From positions 3,607,001 to 3,671,000 of the forward strand of contig JAWUZG010000070.1 of assembly GCA_036785705.1 (NCBI GenBank): a stretch of 64,000 nt of DNA, written 5' to 3'. Of the stretch, positions 1-14,780 are shown in pieces (the first letter of the stretch is position 1; each line of letters opens with the position of its first letter). This DNA comes from Acanthornis magna. Its lineage: Eukaryota; Chordata; Aves; Passeriformes; Acanthizidae. Position numbers and translations under genes: made by a program. A model generated the notes under the pieces. It did not search any database. It was not told the DNA's origin and saw only the letters and a list, made by a program, of their open reading frames with translations.

Positions 1-3000
1 CTTCCTGAGTTAACAATATTTACTTACTAATCCAGGTTCCAAAACTGTTTCCAGACACTACTGAAGAAAATCGTGACCAAGAAAGCCAGGCCACAGCATC
101 ACATATGCCAAGGGCATATGCCTAGGGCTTTTTATAAGTAACTAGAAATCTGCTTAATATTAAACCAAGGGGGAAGTTTGAACCTAACCATGAAGAGAGG
201 TTTTTTGTGAGGGTGTGACTGTAGCTTTTTTTCTGCCACCAATTCAGCAATATTCTAAACATTTGCAGGTAGGAAGAAATAGAAGTAGTGTAAATGCATG
301 AAGTCTACAATGACAAATGAAAAAGTTTCATACTTCTGCTGTCCATTCAAGTACTTCACTGTTACCAGTTACAGATTAAATTTCTTTCCAGATATACCTG
401 CGGCTGAGTTCTGAGTTAAGTAGCTTGGATATAGATAGCAGCATAGCTGGGTCAAAACGTTCTTGGTGCCCTATTATTTTATCTATATCTCTACCTGGCT
501 TTTTGCTACCTTCAGCACACTACTTTAGATCTCAAAGACAAGGCTAATTGGACTGCACAGATGGCAGAGAAAAGTAAACATTACAATCTTCTAGAGGTAA
601 CTCTCAAAGGCTTTTAATTTCAAAGAGGCTTTCCTCCTTTTGAAGAGAAGCAGTCCCCTGCCAACTTTCTCCTAAGAACAGGCCGGTTTAAACACATCAC
701 GAAAGCACAGCAAGCAGCAACACAGGCTGCTCCATTACTACAGTGACTCCATTTGTTTTCTGGCATGCTCGGGGTTACTGGCCAGAGCCCCAAGGTGCGA
801 AATGAAACATTATAGAGGGGGCTGTGACACTGTAGCGATCTTACAACAAGATCCACAACTGGGAGGGAGATGGAACTAGGAGACACACTGAAAAGTCTGG
901 AAAATCTATGATGGCAACCGCTGCACTGATTTTAAATTTTGTTAGGTACCACCTTTATGTTGTAAGAAGGAACAGCAGGTCTGATGGCACATAATGCTGT
1001 GATTCCCTGCTCAAAACGGAAATTTTCCCTAGTAAAACTTCCATGATTTTCTGAATAAATGTGGTTCCCTCAGCACTATCGTGACAAGAAAAGCTTACAT
1101 TGAAACGTGGACTTTGGGTACCGCTGTAGGCAAGTTCTCAGGAAGTCTTTTTTCAACTGCTATTACACAGAGAAGGAAGGAGAATACACCACTACAAGCT
1201 TCCCCAGGTTCCAAACTAAGGAGGTTTCAATACTAAAATACTATTCAAGCAAATTATATCCTTCTTTCAACTTACTTGAAAAGAGCTTCCAAGATAGCTT
1301 ATTTCATAGATAAAAATTGTTGCAGTAAAACTGATTAAAATGTATTACATTATTTATAGTTCAAAGTTATCTCTGCTTCAGGCAAGGTATTTACACCTTT
1401 CATCAGGATTAACTATTTTTACCAAGTATTTTTAAATGTATGTCACTCAATTTTAATTCAATCCATTATACCTGTAAGTCTATTTTGGAGAGATTTCTGA
1501 GGATTTATTTCACAATAGATGAGCTTAATGTATATTACAGTGGGAGACAGGATGGGTGCTTGGAGAGATATGGAGAGATGATCCATGTATTAGTCTCCTA
1601 ACAGAAGAATTAAGTATTAAAAGAGAAAGACATGAAATGTACACACTGGCAGGTATTTAAGGCTTGTTTCAATCCATCTTCACTTTTAGTGTACCTGAAA
1701 AATACGCTGAAGCCACTGATAACATTTCCTTTGGGAGAGCACATGTTATTAGCAGCTATTAACACACAGACTGGTGTTTGTCAACTGATAATTTCACAGA
1801 GGTGCAGTTACATCAAGAAAGCAATTTCTGAATTGGTTTCCTAAATTTAAACAAAAAGCTCCCAACGTTGCACACAGACCATCAGGTGCTCCTCTATTTA
1901 CTTTCTGTTAGCTGGCAAGGGGAGCTCCTCTATCAAACTAGAAGTCTTGAAGAACTTCACAGAAATTCTACATTTTGATTACATACTGATAAAACCTGTT
2001 ACAGAAATTCTCAGTTTTACAGGTCTTTCCTAGAAGGTGTGAAATTCTGCTCTTATAACCAATATATCATTTTTCTTTTCTTCATATCAAAAGGTACAGC
2101 TGCATTATTTTTCCCTGGGCTGCAACATTTGCATGTTGATTCTATTTTAAAATGTTTAGGTATTTATTCTGCAACTTCCTACACACTGAAGAATTTTTTT
2201 CCCCCAAAGGAAAAAAAACTCCAAAAAACACCAGACTAATCTTCTTCTCTCTCCTGAGCACGAATGGAAGTGTCTGATACTAAAAAATAGCCAGTCTAGT
2301 ACTTTTCAGCTACATTTCTAAAAATGCCAACAGAAGAAATGCCTTTCACTCCAAGTCTTCTGAAGTAAATTGATTCGGTTTGGTAAGCACTACCCGACTG
2401 CCTCGGTGTCATCTGGAATAAGCAGATACATCCTTTGCTTTGTAAGATCCATGCTCACAAATTACTGTGCATCATACCTGCCTCAACATTTCTCTGAGCA
2501 GCTTAATGAGATCCTTGTTGACTTCAATCTTACTAGGTGTAAACCTGAAGCTGCTGTTGGAAGCTCCTGGCATTTGTTCAATGTTTACTTTGCACATTGT
2601 ACACTTAATATTTCAGCTGAGAAATGACTGGTGCTGCGTTTTGCACAACATTCTCAGGCAGCTTAAAAGAACAGTAGAGCTAAACAAAGTCCTTTTGCTT
2701 ATTCTGTTGTTTTGGGGGAGACGTTTTCCATGTCCCCGCCACACATTTCTGCTTTGTGCAGCAGCATTTGTTTGCATTTGCATGACACATCAAACACACT
2801 TAAAGCTCTTTGTCATGTTTTATCAATGTTTCCCAGATCGTGTCCTGCTTCCACACTGACAAGTTAGATAAAGGAATTCTTGTTGGACAGCAAATTAACT
2901 CACAAAATTTCTTCAAATTTCTGCAGATTGACTGTATTCTGCTCTTCCCTTGAGGGACAACACACACATAAAGAAAATGAAAATACATTTTTCTCTCAAG

Positions 3001-3338
3001 AAATAACTAAAGCTATTGAGCAGGTAATAAGAAAAAACCCAGTATCTATTGATTATTTTTGAATCTTTACACTCAGAAAACAATCCATCATGCTTTGCTT
3101 CTTGGGTGGAGAGTTTAGATAAGATTCAAATAGAGGGATTAGGTTAAAGTAAGAAAAAAAGCGACTTATTGGTCATGGACAGCTAAAGAATACTAGCTCT
3201 ACCAAAAACAGTGCTGTGAAAGACTTTTTTTGAGAGAATGAGTTACATTTACGTCCATCTTGCAGGGACAGTAACTCAGTAACTCACAGCAGTTCTGTTA
3301 CTCACTCTATTCTCAGCTTTCAGACAGACTCATGTATT
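1..3338. other. unique AT-rich sequence, no gene seen
   Basis: This stretch is AT-rich, non-repetitive vertebrate-type DNA. Open frames are short (130 codons or fewer), overlap one another on both strands, and show no recognisable domain. I see no CpG island, no recognisable transposon end and no RNA gene. It is best read as intergenic or intronic sequence; short unrecognised exons cannot be excluded. Confidence 0.6.
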
Positions 3339-3798
3339 GGATTCCCTGGTCCATACTACAGACTGTACTCTCCATGTGAGATTCAACACATCCACCACAC
3401 CATGCAGAATGAAGCAATGAAGGTACCATGAGCTATCATCAGAGTTAAATTCTGGATTCCCTGGTCCATACTACAGACTGTACTCTCCATGTGAGATTTA
3501 ACACATCCACCACACTATGCAGAATGAAGCAATGAAGGTACCATGAACTATCATCAGAGTGAAATTCTGGATTCCCTGGTCCATACTACAGACTGTACTC
3601 TCCATGTTAGATTTAACACATCCACCACACTATGCAGAATGAAGCAATGAAGGTAACATGAGCTATCATCAGAGTGAAATTCTGGATTCCCTGGTCCATA
3701 CTACAGACTGTACTCTCCATGTTAGATTTAACACATCCACCACACTATGCAGAATGAAGCAATGAAGGGATCATGAGCTATCATCAGAGTGAAATTTC
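3339..3798. repeat. 115-bp tandem repeat, four copies
   Basis: Four head-to-tail copies begin with the words GGATTCCCTGGTCCATAC at 3339, 3454, 3569 and 3684, an exact period of 115 bp each time. The copies differ by only a few substitutions. Copies 1 and 2 read CCATGTGAGAT where copies 3 and 4 read CCATGTTAGAT, so the array seems to have grown stepwise. The last copy ends near 3796 with TCATCAGAGTGAAATT. The unit is unique-looking DNA of moderate GC, not a simple-sequence repeat, and no long frame runs through it. It is a minisatellite-like local duplication. Copy number is likely to vary between individuals, which is inference. Confidence 0.97.
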
Positions 3799-6700
3799 TG
3801 TTATTTTCTAGTAAACTGCTTTAATTTCACATAACGTGGATATTTTATTTTCCAAGAATAATTACATGTTCCTCTGAAAAGCAAAAACTTTTCTCCAAAT
3901 CTCTGCTATAAACTGTTAAATTAGACACTGAATATTCCATCAAAATTCACTTAATAGGTGACACCAATTGCAAATTTTTTTAGTGTGTTTTCCTGGTCTT
4001 TATCTTAATGGCTACATATTTCCACACAAAACTCATTGGCAATAGAGTTACTTCTTGGTCTTTGTCAATTTTTGAAGCTGTGGACATTACGTTTAAAATC
4101 ATGGTTTGCTCACAAATTTCAGGGTAGATAAAGCAAACACTGCTGATTTTGGATTGGCCTCAGCTCGATAAAGTACTTGATAAAGTTTAGCATTGTTTCC
4201 TACATGATTTTTCCTTTCAAAATCACCTTCTCTAGTTCATACATTCTACAAGAAACTTCTTGAAGCAATTCCACAGATTCTTTTTAATTGGTCAAATGCA
4301 ATAAGGAATTTTTCAGTTCTGTAAAACAAAGCTTTAGGTCTTTAAAAAAAATCATGTCAAATTCTCCAGTCCCAAACACGAATTTCTTATTCCAATGAGA
4401 AAGTCAGCTTTATCTCTAAGCAATGTCAACAATGTATTCTCAAGATTAAAACTGAAAACAGTCACAAAATTCAAGCGGCAAGAGCCTTACTTTGTCAGTA
4501 ACCTTTTCAGTGATGGCAAAAATAAGACAAGTGACACCATGATACTTCTTGCATTAATAAGAATGGTAATAACATAGAGTTGGGATTAGCATTTGACAAG
4601 CTAAGGCTTGTGGACCAAAATGCCTGCTGAAAGTTATGTCTGACCAATTGCTTCTTAACAAAAGTTCTTAAAATAATGAGAACCAAATCTGACATTTAAA
4701 GAAAAGAGCAAGAACATTTGTCTACTTAATTATGTTAAGTCTGAAAGCATTTTTGTTTCCTTTCATTATGGTGTTATATAAGCAGTATTGGAACAAGAAA
4801 ATACTATGCATTGTACTTCAGTAACTCTGCTTTCTAAAAAAAGACCTTCACACTATGTCAGAAGCCAAAGAATGCATTCCCTTAGTTTACAATTCCACTG
4901 CTTTCACTTACTTATATATAGATGGGGGCTGTTTGCTTGGGGTTTTTTGGCTTTGGTTTTTTAAAATTTTTCCTCTGACTTTATACCTCAGGATAATTAC
5001 AGACTGATAGCACCTGTTGCTATTATAGATTTCATAATGCTTCACTAGACTATCTCATTAGGCCCACCTCCTTGATTCCACTAGTCATGTCAGAGGGAAG
5101 AGAGAGACATTGTCATCACTGACCTCCATTACTTCTTTTTTTTTTACCTTGGGAGAAAAATCACCGTGGAATTGTTTCTGCCAGATTCCTCATCCTTCAC
5201 AGTGATGGAGGAATTTTACTCTGCTGAGTTGACTTTTACACAAAAAAACCTGATACCAAAAAGCTACATGCAGCAAGAGACAGGGTCTTGTTGTTTATAA
5301 GCATCTTGGGAAGCAAATCCTTTGTAAGACACCCAGAACAGGTATAAAATGGTAATATCAATATATGCTGATATGTAACGGAGATGGAAGGTAGCATGGT
5401 AAAGATGAAATGCAGGATTTTAATTTTTAAAAAAAAGAATTAACTAGCTTTGGATAAAATAGGAAAACTGGCCTAACTTTTTCTCTTCCATTTCGTAATT
5501 GCTGTTACAAATACACTTATACTGGAAGTCAGAGCAGCAGAACCGAAGTTAAATTTACTCTAGTTTCCTATAAAAAGTACATACCTTCGTCACATAAGAA
5601 ACATTTTCCAAACGAGAGTATTATGAAGAGGAAACTGGAACAAAACCAGACTGTCATCCTACTTAGTAAGGTGGCACATAGAGGGGGGGAAAAATCACAA
5701 TTTTGCAGGCATAAATATTTTTTCTCAAAGCAAAATCACCTAGATTTTACCAACAGAACGCTGTAAACAAATTTCTAAACTGAAATCACCATCTGGGCTA
5801 AGAAAATCTCTTGTAGGCTGAAGTATAAAAACCTTCAAAGCAGGGATTTTGCAGCGTCATTTCCCTGCAGGAGAAACTGGCTGTTTTGATTCCACCATAT
5901 GGCTGACTCCTATTCCACCTCATGAAGCTGTTGCACAGCTAGTAAGATAGATGGCATAAATACAAAACAAAAAAGTAGTATTTTCTGTGCCATTATCACG
6001 ATGACAATTTTCCCAATGCTGTTTTCCATGAGCACATGGAATCACACCGATGTTTAGCAGCTCGTTGTTACATAAAGCTGCAGCCTGGTTTGGAATGTCT
6101 TCTCAACAGGGCTACCACTGCTCATGAATTACTTATTGCACCTAACAACTGCAGGTCATCTGGGCTCATGGAACCCTACAAACACAAGTGAATATCTTTT
6201 TAAAAGTTGCTGTATTTTGGGAAAGGAACACCAATACGACAGCAAGGAATTAAATTACATATTGGTCAAAAAATGAGTTTCTCTGCAGAACTACACTTTT
6301 TTAGCAAATAAATAAAAACAACAAACCCCAGACTTTCACTGTAAAACACAAGTGACATACATCCACTATTTTTCAGTAAGCAAAACCAGGTTGACTACGA
6401 AAATAGAACTCTGTGATTTAATAGAGAAGAAAACTTTTCTAAAGTAAGTAATTGCAAAATATCTGAGGAACTCAAGCTTATCTGTTAATTATTCATGTTT
6501 CTGTTTTCATTTCCAGCTACTCTGGAGCTGCTGATGCTGGCACTCTCTACTAGGTTTAAGCATCCTTTCAGCTCAACTCTGCCAAATTAAACTGTCACTT
6601 TCTATTAAAAAATCTATAGCGGGAGGTTTTTAATCTTCTGATTTATACTTTGCAATAGGAAGTCAAAGTTTAAATTAGGACGGTATCAGCTTATGAAATA

Positions 6701-9700
6701 AAGCCTAAGCAGTGCAGTGACAACCCCAGTGAAGAAAAACCTCCTGCTTGTATTAAAATGCACAGCAGAACAGTTTTAGTTTCTATCTTTTGGAAGGTTC
6801 TATTTTACACAACTCAGATCAGCCTCAAACTCTTATTTTAAAAGAGCAGTGCCCATAGCTTCAGTCAGGACACACCTGAAAGAAGGTGCCACTTGTCATC
6901 AAGCGTCTGAACTGTCCCTGACTTTACCGACCTGCTACACCCCCCGCCTGTCCACCTTTCAGGTGTATTGAGCAGGCAATGCACAACTCAGTGGAATTGA
7001 CATTTCCTTATGTGAGCCGCTCCTCCTCAGATTTTCATAAGGAGCACAACTCATTGTGCTGAAAATTAAACCAAACCAACTTTAGTACTTTGACAGCTCT
7101 ATAAATATTATTATCTCCTTTTTTTGTGTAATTCTTAAAAATGGAATATAGTAATATTCCTATTTATTTACCTTCAATACTATCGCTTCTTCAGATTTTT
7201 TTCTCCTGAGCATTTCCGCTCCATCATCTCCAATGGTATCACTCCTGTATTTTCCATCACTTCACAGCTGAAGGAAATTTACTCACAAAGATGTGCTACA
7301 GACAGGGAGAAAGTGATCTCAGTGTGGGAGAAACAGGATTTATTAGGATTACTATCACACAATTGCTCATAAAATGATTATTTGCTGCAATTACTAGCAC
7401 TCTCTCCAGCATGTCATGTCTCATGAACTTTGAGATCATTTTAAAAGAAGTTTAAATTGCCTATAAGCATAATCATGTTATGACATCTTTACCTTGTCAC
7501 ATGGAATTTTGCTCCCATTCTCTTTTTATCCTAGGGATCTCTAGCTCACTCCTACTATTAATATACATTACCCTCTTGCCTGGCTCAGCACACTCTGCTG
7601 TGCTGGATTTCACTGGACCCAACAGCTACAGCTCTGGCTCAGCCAGAACTGACTCCCTTTTTGCACAGACTGAGCAAGAAGAGAGATTAGTGAGAAGAAT
7701 GCAGAAGCCAACCATAAAATACACAGTACACAACACTGCAAGGTCACAAGAGGATAATTAAACTTGCTAAAGACTCATCTAGACAAAGATTCCTAGAAAG
7801 GATTATATTGCCAATTATATTCTATTAGGGTTTGAGACACTGAATCCTTGGATAAATTAGAAGAATAAATGCACACTAAAAGCAGAAGTTCAATTTTTTT
7901 TTTTTTAAATATACTTGCCATAGCATTCAAATTAAATTCAGGCTTTAGCAACCAGAAGGTTTCTGGACATCTATTCAGTGATACTATGTAATTACTTCTT
8001 TGCATGGATATAGAATTTTTAAGATAAAGACCAAGACCCATGTCTCTTCTAAGGCAATCACAACATAATGCAACTGCTGCTTCCTGTACTTGCTTTATAC
8101 TTAATGTTCTCTCGTGTTGCCCCACAGCTGCTTTTGGTGTCCATTCTTTGGCCCAAAAGCCTGATACTCTGAAGTGTGACACTACTACTTTACTCAGAAG
8201 GAAGCCAAGTTGCATTTTAAAGCTCCATAACTGAGATTTCATGTGGATTTATCTCAAAATTCCATTGCAAGCAGTTACACAGATAAACCACAGAACGTGA
8301 AGTATCCCTTCTTTTGTTTCAAACCCATGACCTGGTGCTTCATTCAAGGCCCTCCAGCTACCACTTCACTGGGTGCATCATTTCTTAAACCCATCTGCCC
8401 TCTTTGCCCTCCCCCCAATTCTTGCATTTCCAGACTGAAGAGATTTCAAGCAGCTGCTCTTCACACGGAAGCCCTCCCACAGTTCTGATTCTAATCTCTA
8501 CAAGATCTGCTTTTATCAATCTTTGATGATTTTCTCCCTCATACCACATAACAAAAAGAAGGAACCGACTTTCTGGGATTACCACAGCTGCCAGTTAGTG
8601 CTTTAGAAAGCAAAGAAGTCTAGAACTGATCATAACGAGACAGGAGTAAAAGCTGATTCTCACCACCATCACCCCAGTGTATGACTGCAGCATCACAGAC
8701 CCTCCTCTCCCCCTCCCAATTCATGCCTCATCCACTTTGCTTACATGAACATCCGAAGTCTGCAGTTATGTAATAGAGATTAAACTGACTGAGAACATCA
8801 GAAATTAAACACTGTGATAACTGTTTCCCACCATGTTTTCTGCATTGGAGCAGCACAAATGGGGCAGAAAGTCACCATATGAACTGCACATTATTAACTT
8901 TAATTATTCAACAATTAGAGGAATGCTTTCACCACAAGACTTGAAAGATGCCCTTCTCCCATACAGCTATTTTACAAGGAGGCAATTTGAGATACAGCTT
9001 TTTACACAGCATGCCCCATTGGCTAAATTCAACAATTCTCTGCTCGCATGTGAGCAGGTTCGATTTTAAACACCCCTCACACTTTGCATAAAGGGTCTAT
9101 AAACTGAACAACAACTTGGTCTGAGACTGTTCAGAATTTTTTGCAGCTGTGAACAAACAATCACTACTGTAATTCATGCAACTCCTAAGCCTAAACTCCA
9201 CTAATAAACATGATAGAATCTCTAACTGAATACACAAAAGCTGTTGGGAATTATTTCCACTCAAGAAAACAGTTTCAATTATCTCATCCCTGCAAGGGAA
9301 AGCAAAGATCAGCCCCTCTGTAGTCCAAAGCTTTTCTGAAAAGAGCATGGCCACTCCAGGCTGGAAATAAGTTTCGTAATTGCCTTCCTGGTACCCTCAG
9401 AAAAGTTACTCTGTCACTTCTGTTCTGACAGGGAGCTAAGAATTCAGAGGGTCAGTGCACACACTCTTTTTTTAAAGGGGACAGTATACTTACATCAGTG
9501 ATTTAATGCACAAACACTTAAAATGCACAGGTTTCTTTAAGGCTGCTTCTTAAACAGAAAACTGGAAACCGCTAGAGGGGTGCCCTGGATTAGGTATTCC
9601 TACCCTGATGCAGTGTGTCCTCATACTTGATTAATTGTCACTATGAAAATAATTTTCTTCATGCTCTGCTAACTATTCTAAAGGAGACTGTCTGATAATA

Positions 9701-12700
9701 ACTTCAAATGCCAATTACTGTGACAGACTCTTCTCCTTTGAATTGTTTGGATCTTTGATGAAGACATATCACATTTATCTTTGCCGAAACCTAAGGTGAT
9801 AGCCCTGAAGCTCTCCAGCATCCTTCTGCCCCCACAAGGTACATGTGATATTCACATTTACCAGGAAAAGAAATAATAAATATCTTAATTTAATAATTAA
9901 ACTGAAAAGATAAACCCCATATTTTAAAAATACATGAAGAGAAGGATATACACATAAAAGGATATCCCTTAGGAAAAAAAAATTATTCTAATGCTGCTAT
10001 GTGGGAATTAAGTTGTAGTTACAGGCATGCACCCTTTACTAAAGGCTTTTTACCCTGCATTAGTCTACAAGGCACTGCTCAGTAACCTGTGGTTCTTTCC
10101 TGAGGATTATGAGGCTAAATGTGAATTGCAGGGAAAAGTGTGAGCTGCAGCAAGCCTGCAGTTCTGCCGCCTTTGTCATTTGTCTTTTTCATTCCAAATT
10201 AAAATAAAGTTGGCAACATTTCCTGTGAAGAAACTATTAAAATTGCCGCCTGCTTCTCTCACCAAGCAATTCCAATAACTTCATAAAGTAACACAGAAAC
10301 AGGAACTTTAAATATCACAGAAAAATCAACAGTAATATCAAGTAAAGATAGTTGGATGACAGAAAAGTTTTTCTAGTTCAGTATCTACTTCATACAGCTT
10401 CTCAAATTCAGAGATTTAATAACTGTACCCTTCAAAGGAATTCTCGAAGAATTCTGCATCTGGAAAAAGAAGACTGGATTATTTTCATTTTTTTTTCTTC
10501 AAAGTGTATTATAATTCAGTGCAGATCCATATAAGTTTCCTGAAAAATCTTATAATGTTTTCTGGTTTGGTCACCACCTTGAAGGCTCATGTAATCACTG
10601 TGATCAAATTCAGCAGCATTAGCGTAAATGAATCAGACCTTAAGCTTGTACCTGTAAAAGATCTGCCCTACATTTCTCAATGGAGAAATCAATTCATTCC
10701 ATTAAATAAAAGCTGTCTGCTTAGATTCTCACAGATTTATTATGGGGTTAGTCAGGACATGTTATTTCTTTCCTCACCTGAAGTTTTGAGCACTGGATAA
10801 GTTATTCTGGGAGTTCACAAGAGGTAAAACTACAAAGCAGCTGAGGTGTTTAGGTCAATAACAAGAACAAGAAGCAAGAGCAAAACAAAATTTTCAAAGA
10901 TGCAGTACTTTCTTCCTAACACAGCTGAGAAGCTTGACTTCTCAACTCCTAATAAAAATGTAGTATAGTGAAAACAGAAGGAATTATTTAATTTCCTTGA
11001 AACAAGCATTAGTATTTCTACCTTTCAGGTAAGTATGTGCACCTTTGGTGCCTTCCTGTGAAGTTTCAGATTGATTTTTTCTTATTTTCAGAAGTGTCTT
11101 ACATAGCATGAGTGCCCTTTGTTTTTCTAGTTTAATAGTTTGGGGGTTTTTGCCAATAAAAATAATAAAATTGTCTCTTTAGTAGATCATCTCAAAAAAA
11201 TACCAGTGTACAAATAATGTGGGTGAAGTTATATCTTTTATGTTTATCATAACAGAACCAGATTTAACTTAATTGCTCAGTTAAAAATTGCAGCATGTAT
11301 ACCAAATCTTTTATTTAAATATCACTTGGTCCTGTACAAAGTAATTATATCCAAACCTGCAGTTGAGGCCATACATACTACAGAAGTTAAATTATGCAAA
11401 TGAGGGATCTCAACAACAATCTTCTTAAAACAGTAAAGCTACTACTGAATATTGGGAAACAATGATTTTTCATGTTCCATTTTACTGAAACACAGAACAA
11501 AAAGATACTAAATTCTAACACAGAGTCAGATGTGCCATTAAGACTCGCTAAAAATAAAAGAGAAAAACCCTTCTTTTTAAGTTCTAAGCCTCCAATACCA
11601 TCATTTCTTACCATCAGGTGACAGCATTGTGTAACACTTCCAATTCCCTGATTTAGTTGGGAGTAGAGGAACATGTGCAACATTGTACAGTTGTATAAGA
11701 CAATGTACCCTAAGCTATAACTTACCAGAAATACATGGGGACTGTTTTTAATGCACAGCTGGAGTAGTAACGCACATAACCAAGTAGAGGGAGACAAAGC
11801 AAGATGAATACCTCAGTAAACAAACCTTCATCTTACTCTTTCTTCTTATTAAAATCTGAAAAGAATCTATATTGTCTGAATACTTGTATACACTTGTATA
11901 TTGTTCAAAGGTTGCTCCATTTGATCACAATACCATTTACTTTCAAGGAATCAGTTTACTGCATCTTAAGATGGACACTTTGAGATATAGCTTACAAACA
12001 AAACCCATTATGCCTCCTTTCACAATTTTATTTATTTATCTATCCATACATATATCAATAGCCATACTCATGCCCTCTAATCAGACAAAGGCATGGCTCA
12101 ATGCATCAAATTCACTTTTCTCCCTGAGGACTCAGCTGCCTGGCTAAACCTTGGGCTAAAAGCAGAGACACCCTGAGGCAAGTGTCAGAATACCTGTCAT
12201 TTCTGTGAAGGCATAGAGTCACTTGGACAGTGTGGCTATTTCTTCCTGTTCCATCATGCAAAATAGTACCCATCAAAACATTTGAATGCAGGGCTATCCA
12301 GGCTACCTACTGTGCTAGGAGAAGTGCTACACCTGCACTGGCACAATATTGTGCCTGCTTTCCCTGCCCTGCATGGCTCAGGAATAGCTCCGTCGCCTCT
12401 GAGGCACTGCTTTATGATGCCATTGGTATTCTCTTCATCTCCCTCCGCAGGTTTTCAATCAGCTCACTCATTCCCATGATCACAACGACAACCTATTCAC
12501 TGGTGACTCACAGACCTACAGCCAGCTCTGACACACTTTCTTATATTCCATTCAGGATATCAACATCTTTTTCTGACATCTCCCCAGGGATGTGTCTGTC
12601 AACTGAGATTTCAAAGGGGTCTAGATGCCTGTGGAATTGCAATAGGATTTCAATACCTCACTGCAGGAACATTAAAGATGGCCAGCACAAAACAGTTCTG

Positions 12701-13233
12701 GCTCATCTTTTCCCTGAAAATTAACATGCGCTAACTCACTAATTGTAAGGGTACAAAGACGTGTTGGACTCAGGAAATTATCCTTCTATAAGTACTTGCC
12801 AATTCTAAACTACCACAGAGCAGGCTCTGAAAAGTACTATTAGGATATGTGCTACAATATTGACCAAATTAGCTACTTTTTCCTGTTGAAGGCAAAGGCT
12901 GTATTTCAATTTAAAGGGGAAAAGAAAAATGCTAGAAGAACATTTGATTTACTGATACCTGTTTGTCTGCCGGAATATTGTCTTTAAATATGAAAACTTG
13001 CATCCTCGCACAGAAGTCATAATCTTCCATTTCATGCCCCAGCTTTGGCAGTAAGCCCCATTGATTATTTACCACCCTTGGCTGCTACTAAAAGATAAAA
13101 CACTGCACAAGATTGCTACCTGGCTTGCTGAAAAACAGATGAGTTCATAGGCTGGGAATCTCAATTTATAAGAATGCATCAAGCAGCTCTTGAAATAACT
13201 GATCTAACTGCATTTCCATATCCACAGTCTTTA
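3799..13233. other. unique AT-rich sequence, no gene seen
   Basis: About 9.4 kb of unique sequence with short homopolymer runs (for example the T run around 7893-7906). Two longer frames lie here. A 149-codon minus-strand frame at 7793-8242 and a 164-codon plus-strand frame at 12230-12724 have no recognisable motif; the latter is discussed as a finding. I found no transposon end, CpG island or RNA gene. Confidence 0.55.
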
Positions 13234-13312
13234 ATCACAGAACCTTAAAATGGTATGTGTTGGGAGGGACCCTAAAGACCATCTAGCTCCAACACCTCTG
13301 CCACAATCCTAG
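13234..13312 (-). mobile_element. CR1 LINE 3' end fragment
   Basis: The plus strand reads ATCACAGAACCTTAAAATGG, then TTGGGAGGGACCCTAAAGACCATCTAG and TCCAACACCTCTGCCAC. This is the reverse complement of the 3' terminus of avian CR1 retrotransposons, whose tail carries degenerate ATTCTATG repeats; the element therefore lies on the minus strand. Only about 80 bp survive, so it is a strongly 5'-truncated, inactive copy, as is usual for CR1. Family recognition is from memory of the CR1 consensus; the subfamily was not determined. Confidence 0.88.
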
Positions 13313-14780
13313 ATTTTTAAACCTAAATATTTTTCCAGTAATAACTTTAGTGTTTTGTTGGTGCTGCTGATGGAAATACACAAATAAATAATTGTTCAAG
13401 TGCCACCACATGTTAAGCTGTAGCACAGTCTTGTGCAGAGACACAGCAGAAATTTTGCTAACAATTACTCTTTCAAGTATATGATTTAAACCACCATGAA
13501 ACAGATATTAATATCTGCTGTGGATGTTCTTCCAACTGAAGTGTAAAGGTGATATCAGTCAAGATAAAACTTTTCATGGGATTAAACCTTTGAATGAATA
13601 TTAATCCTTTTACTTTGTCTAGAGCTCTGAAGAACTTCATAATATAGACCACTTCTTGTTTTACATTTTAGGAGCATAAACTGCCTATGGTGCATGTTTA
13701 TAATGAAATGAGCACTGCTAATGTGACTTGTTTTTCTTTTGCACAACACTTAAAAAAAATCAGCATTGATTTGTGAGCTAATTATTAAAATCTGCTTTCA
13801 ATAAGAGAGAAAGCTCAAAAGCACCATCTGTTTTCATAGAAATAACTGTATACTTTTGATAGGAACTATTCCCTTCTTTTTTTGGTTGAAAATTGAATGA
13901 TTGTGCTGCACAATAACTTATATTATGTGGCATGCATACATTATTTTTTTACCATTTCATTAGATCTCTATGTAGTTTTCTGAGGCAAATGCCATTCATA
14001 AGCAATGAATGTTTGAATCAAGCAGTTGCTCAGAAAACCTCCAATATTATCCTGAACTATATAAGAGGAGCCATCTTTTCGGTACTGATGTGTCAGCAAA
14101 ACAGCTCATCACCCATTAACAGCTTCATTCCATTGTGTTTCACAACTCTGCTCAATCTGCATAAACTGAAGAAAGGCAATCTCAGTATGGGTGCCATTAT
14201 GACGAAAAGAGCCCCACATCTTCTTTTCAATTTCTGCAATTCCTAACGTCAAATTTCCTGTACAGCACTCAGTACGTGGTAAACAATTTGCAAAAGGTGC
14301 ACTAGTCCAAAAATAAATACAACTTCAGAATACTTTTGATTACTGTTCAGAAAAACAAGTGACAATTAGCTGATTACAAAAACCATTAATCTTAAAAACA
14401 ATGTTTCTCACTGTGCTGAAACTGTAAAAATATCTAAAAATTGCTTTGATGCCACCTTCACCATCCATACTGCTTGTGTCGCATAATAATCAGTTCCTGC
14501 TTCAGAGTGACTGAAGAAATGGCAATCATAATTTTAGATAAATATACTGATTGTCATGGGGCTGTGAATCTGTTGGGAGACAAAGTTTTCTTGCTGCAGA
14601 GAACAGTAACTGTGTTTTCAGATGCACTTGTCTGCTCAGGGAAGGTGGGATTTTTCTCTCCCTTCAAGGCTACTCCTTTAGGAGAAACAATAAAAAAGGA
14701 AGGTATGACTATGACAATTACGTTGAATTTAAGGACTAATACCTAAAAAAAAAAATTCCTTCATGCCACCCTCAAACAGT
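13313..14780. other. unique sequence between CR1 fragment and LTR
   Basis: AT-rich unique DNA with short frames only, the longest 104 codons and without a recognisable domain. Nothing else could be supported here. Confidence 0.5.

Noticed and set aside
3339..3798. CRISPR-like repeat array
   Set aside because: The whole 115-bp unit repeats with no variable spacers and the DNA is vertebrate; it is a tandem repeat.
7793..8242. 149-codon minus-strand open frame
   Set aside because: It crosses a T-run, giving a run of lysines, overlaps frames on the other strand, and has no recognisable domain or splice context.
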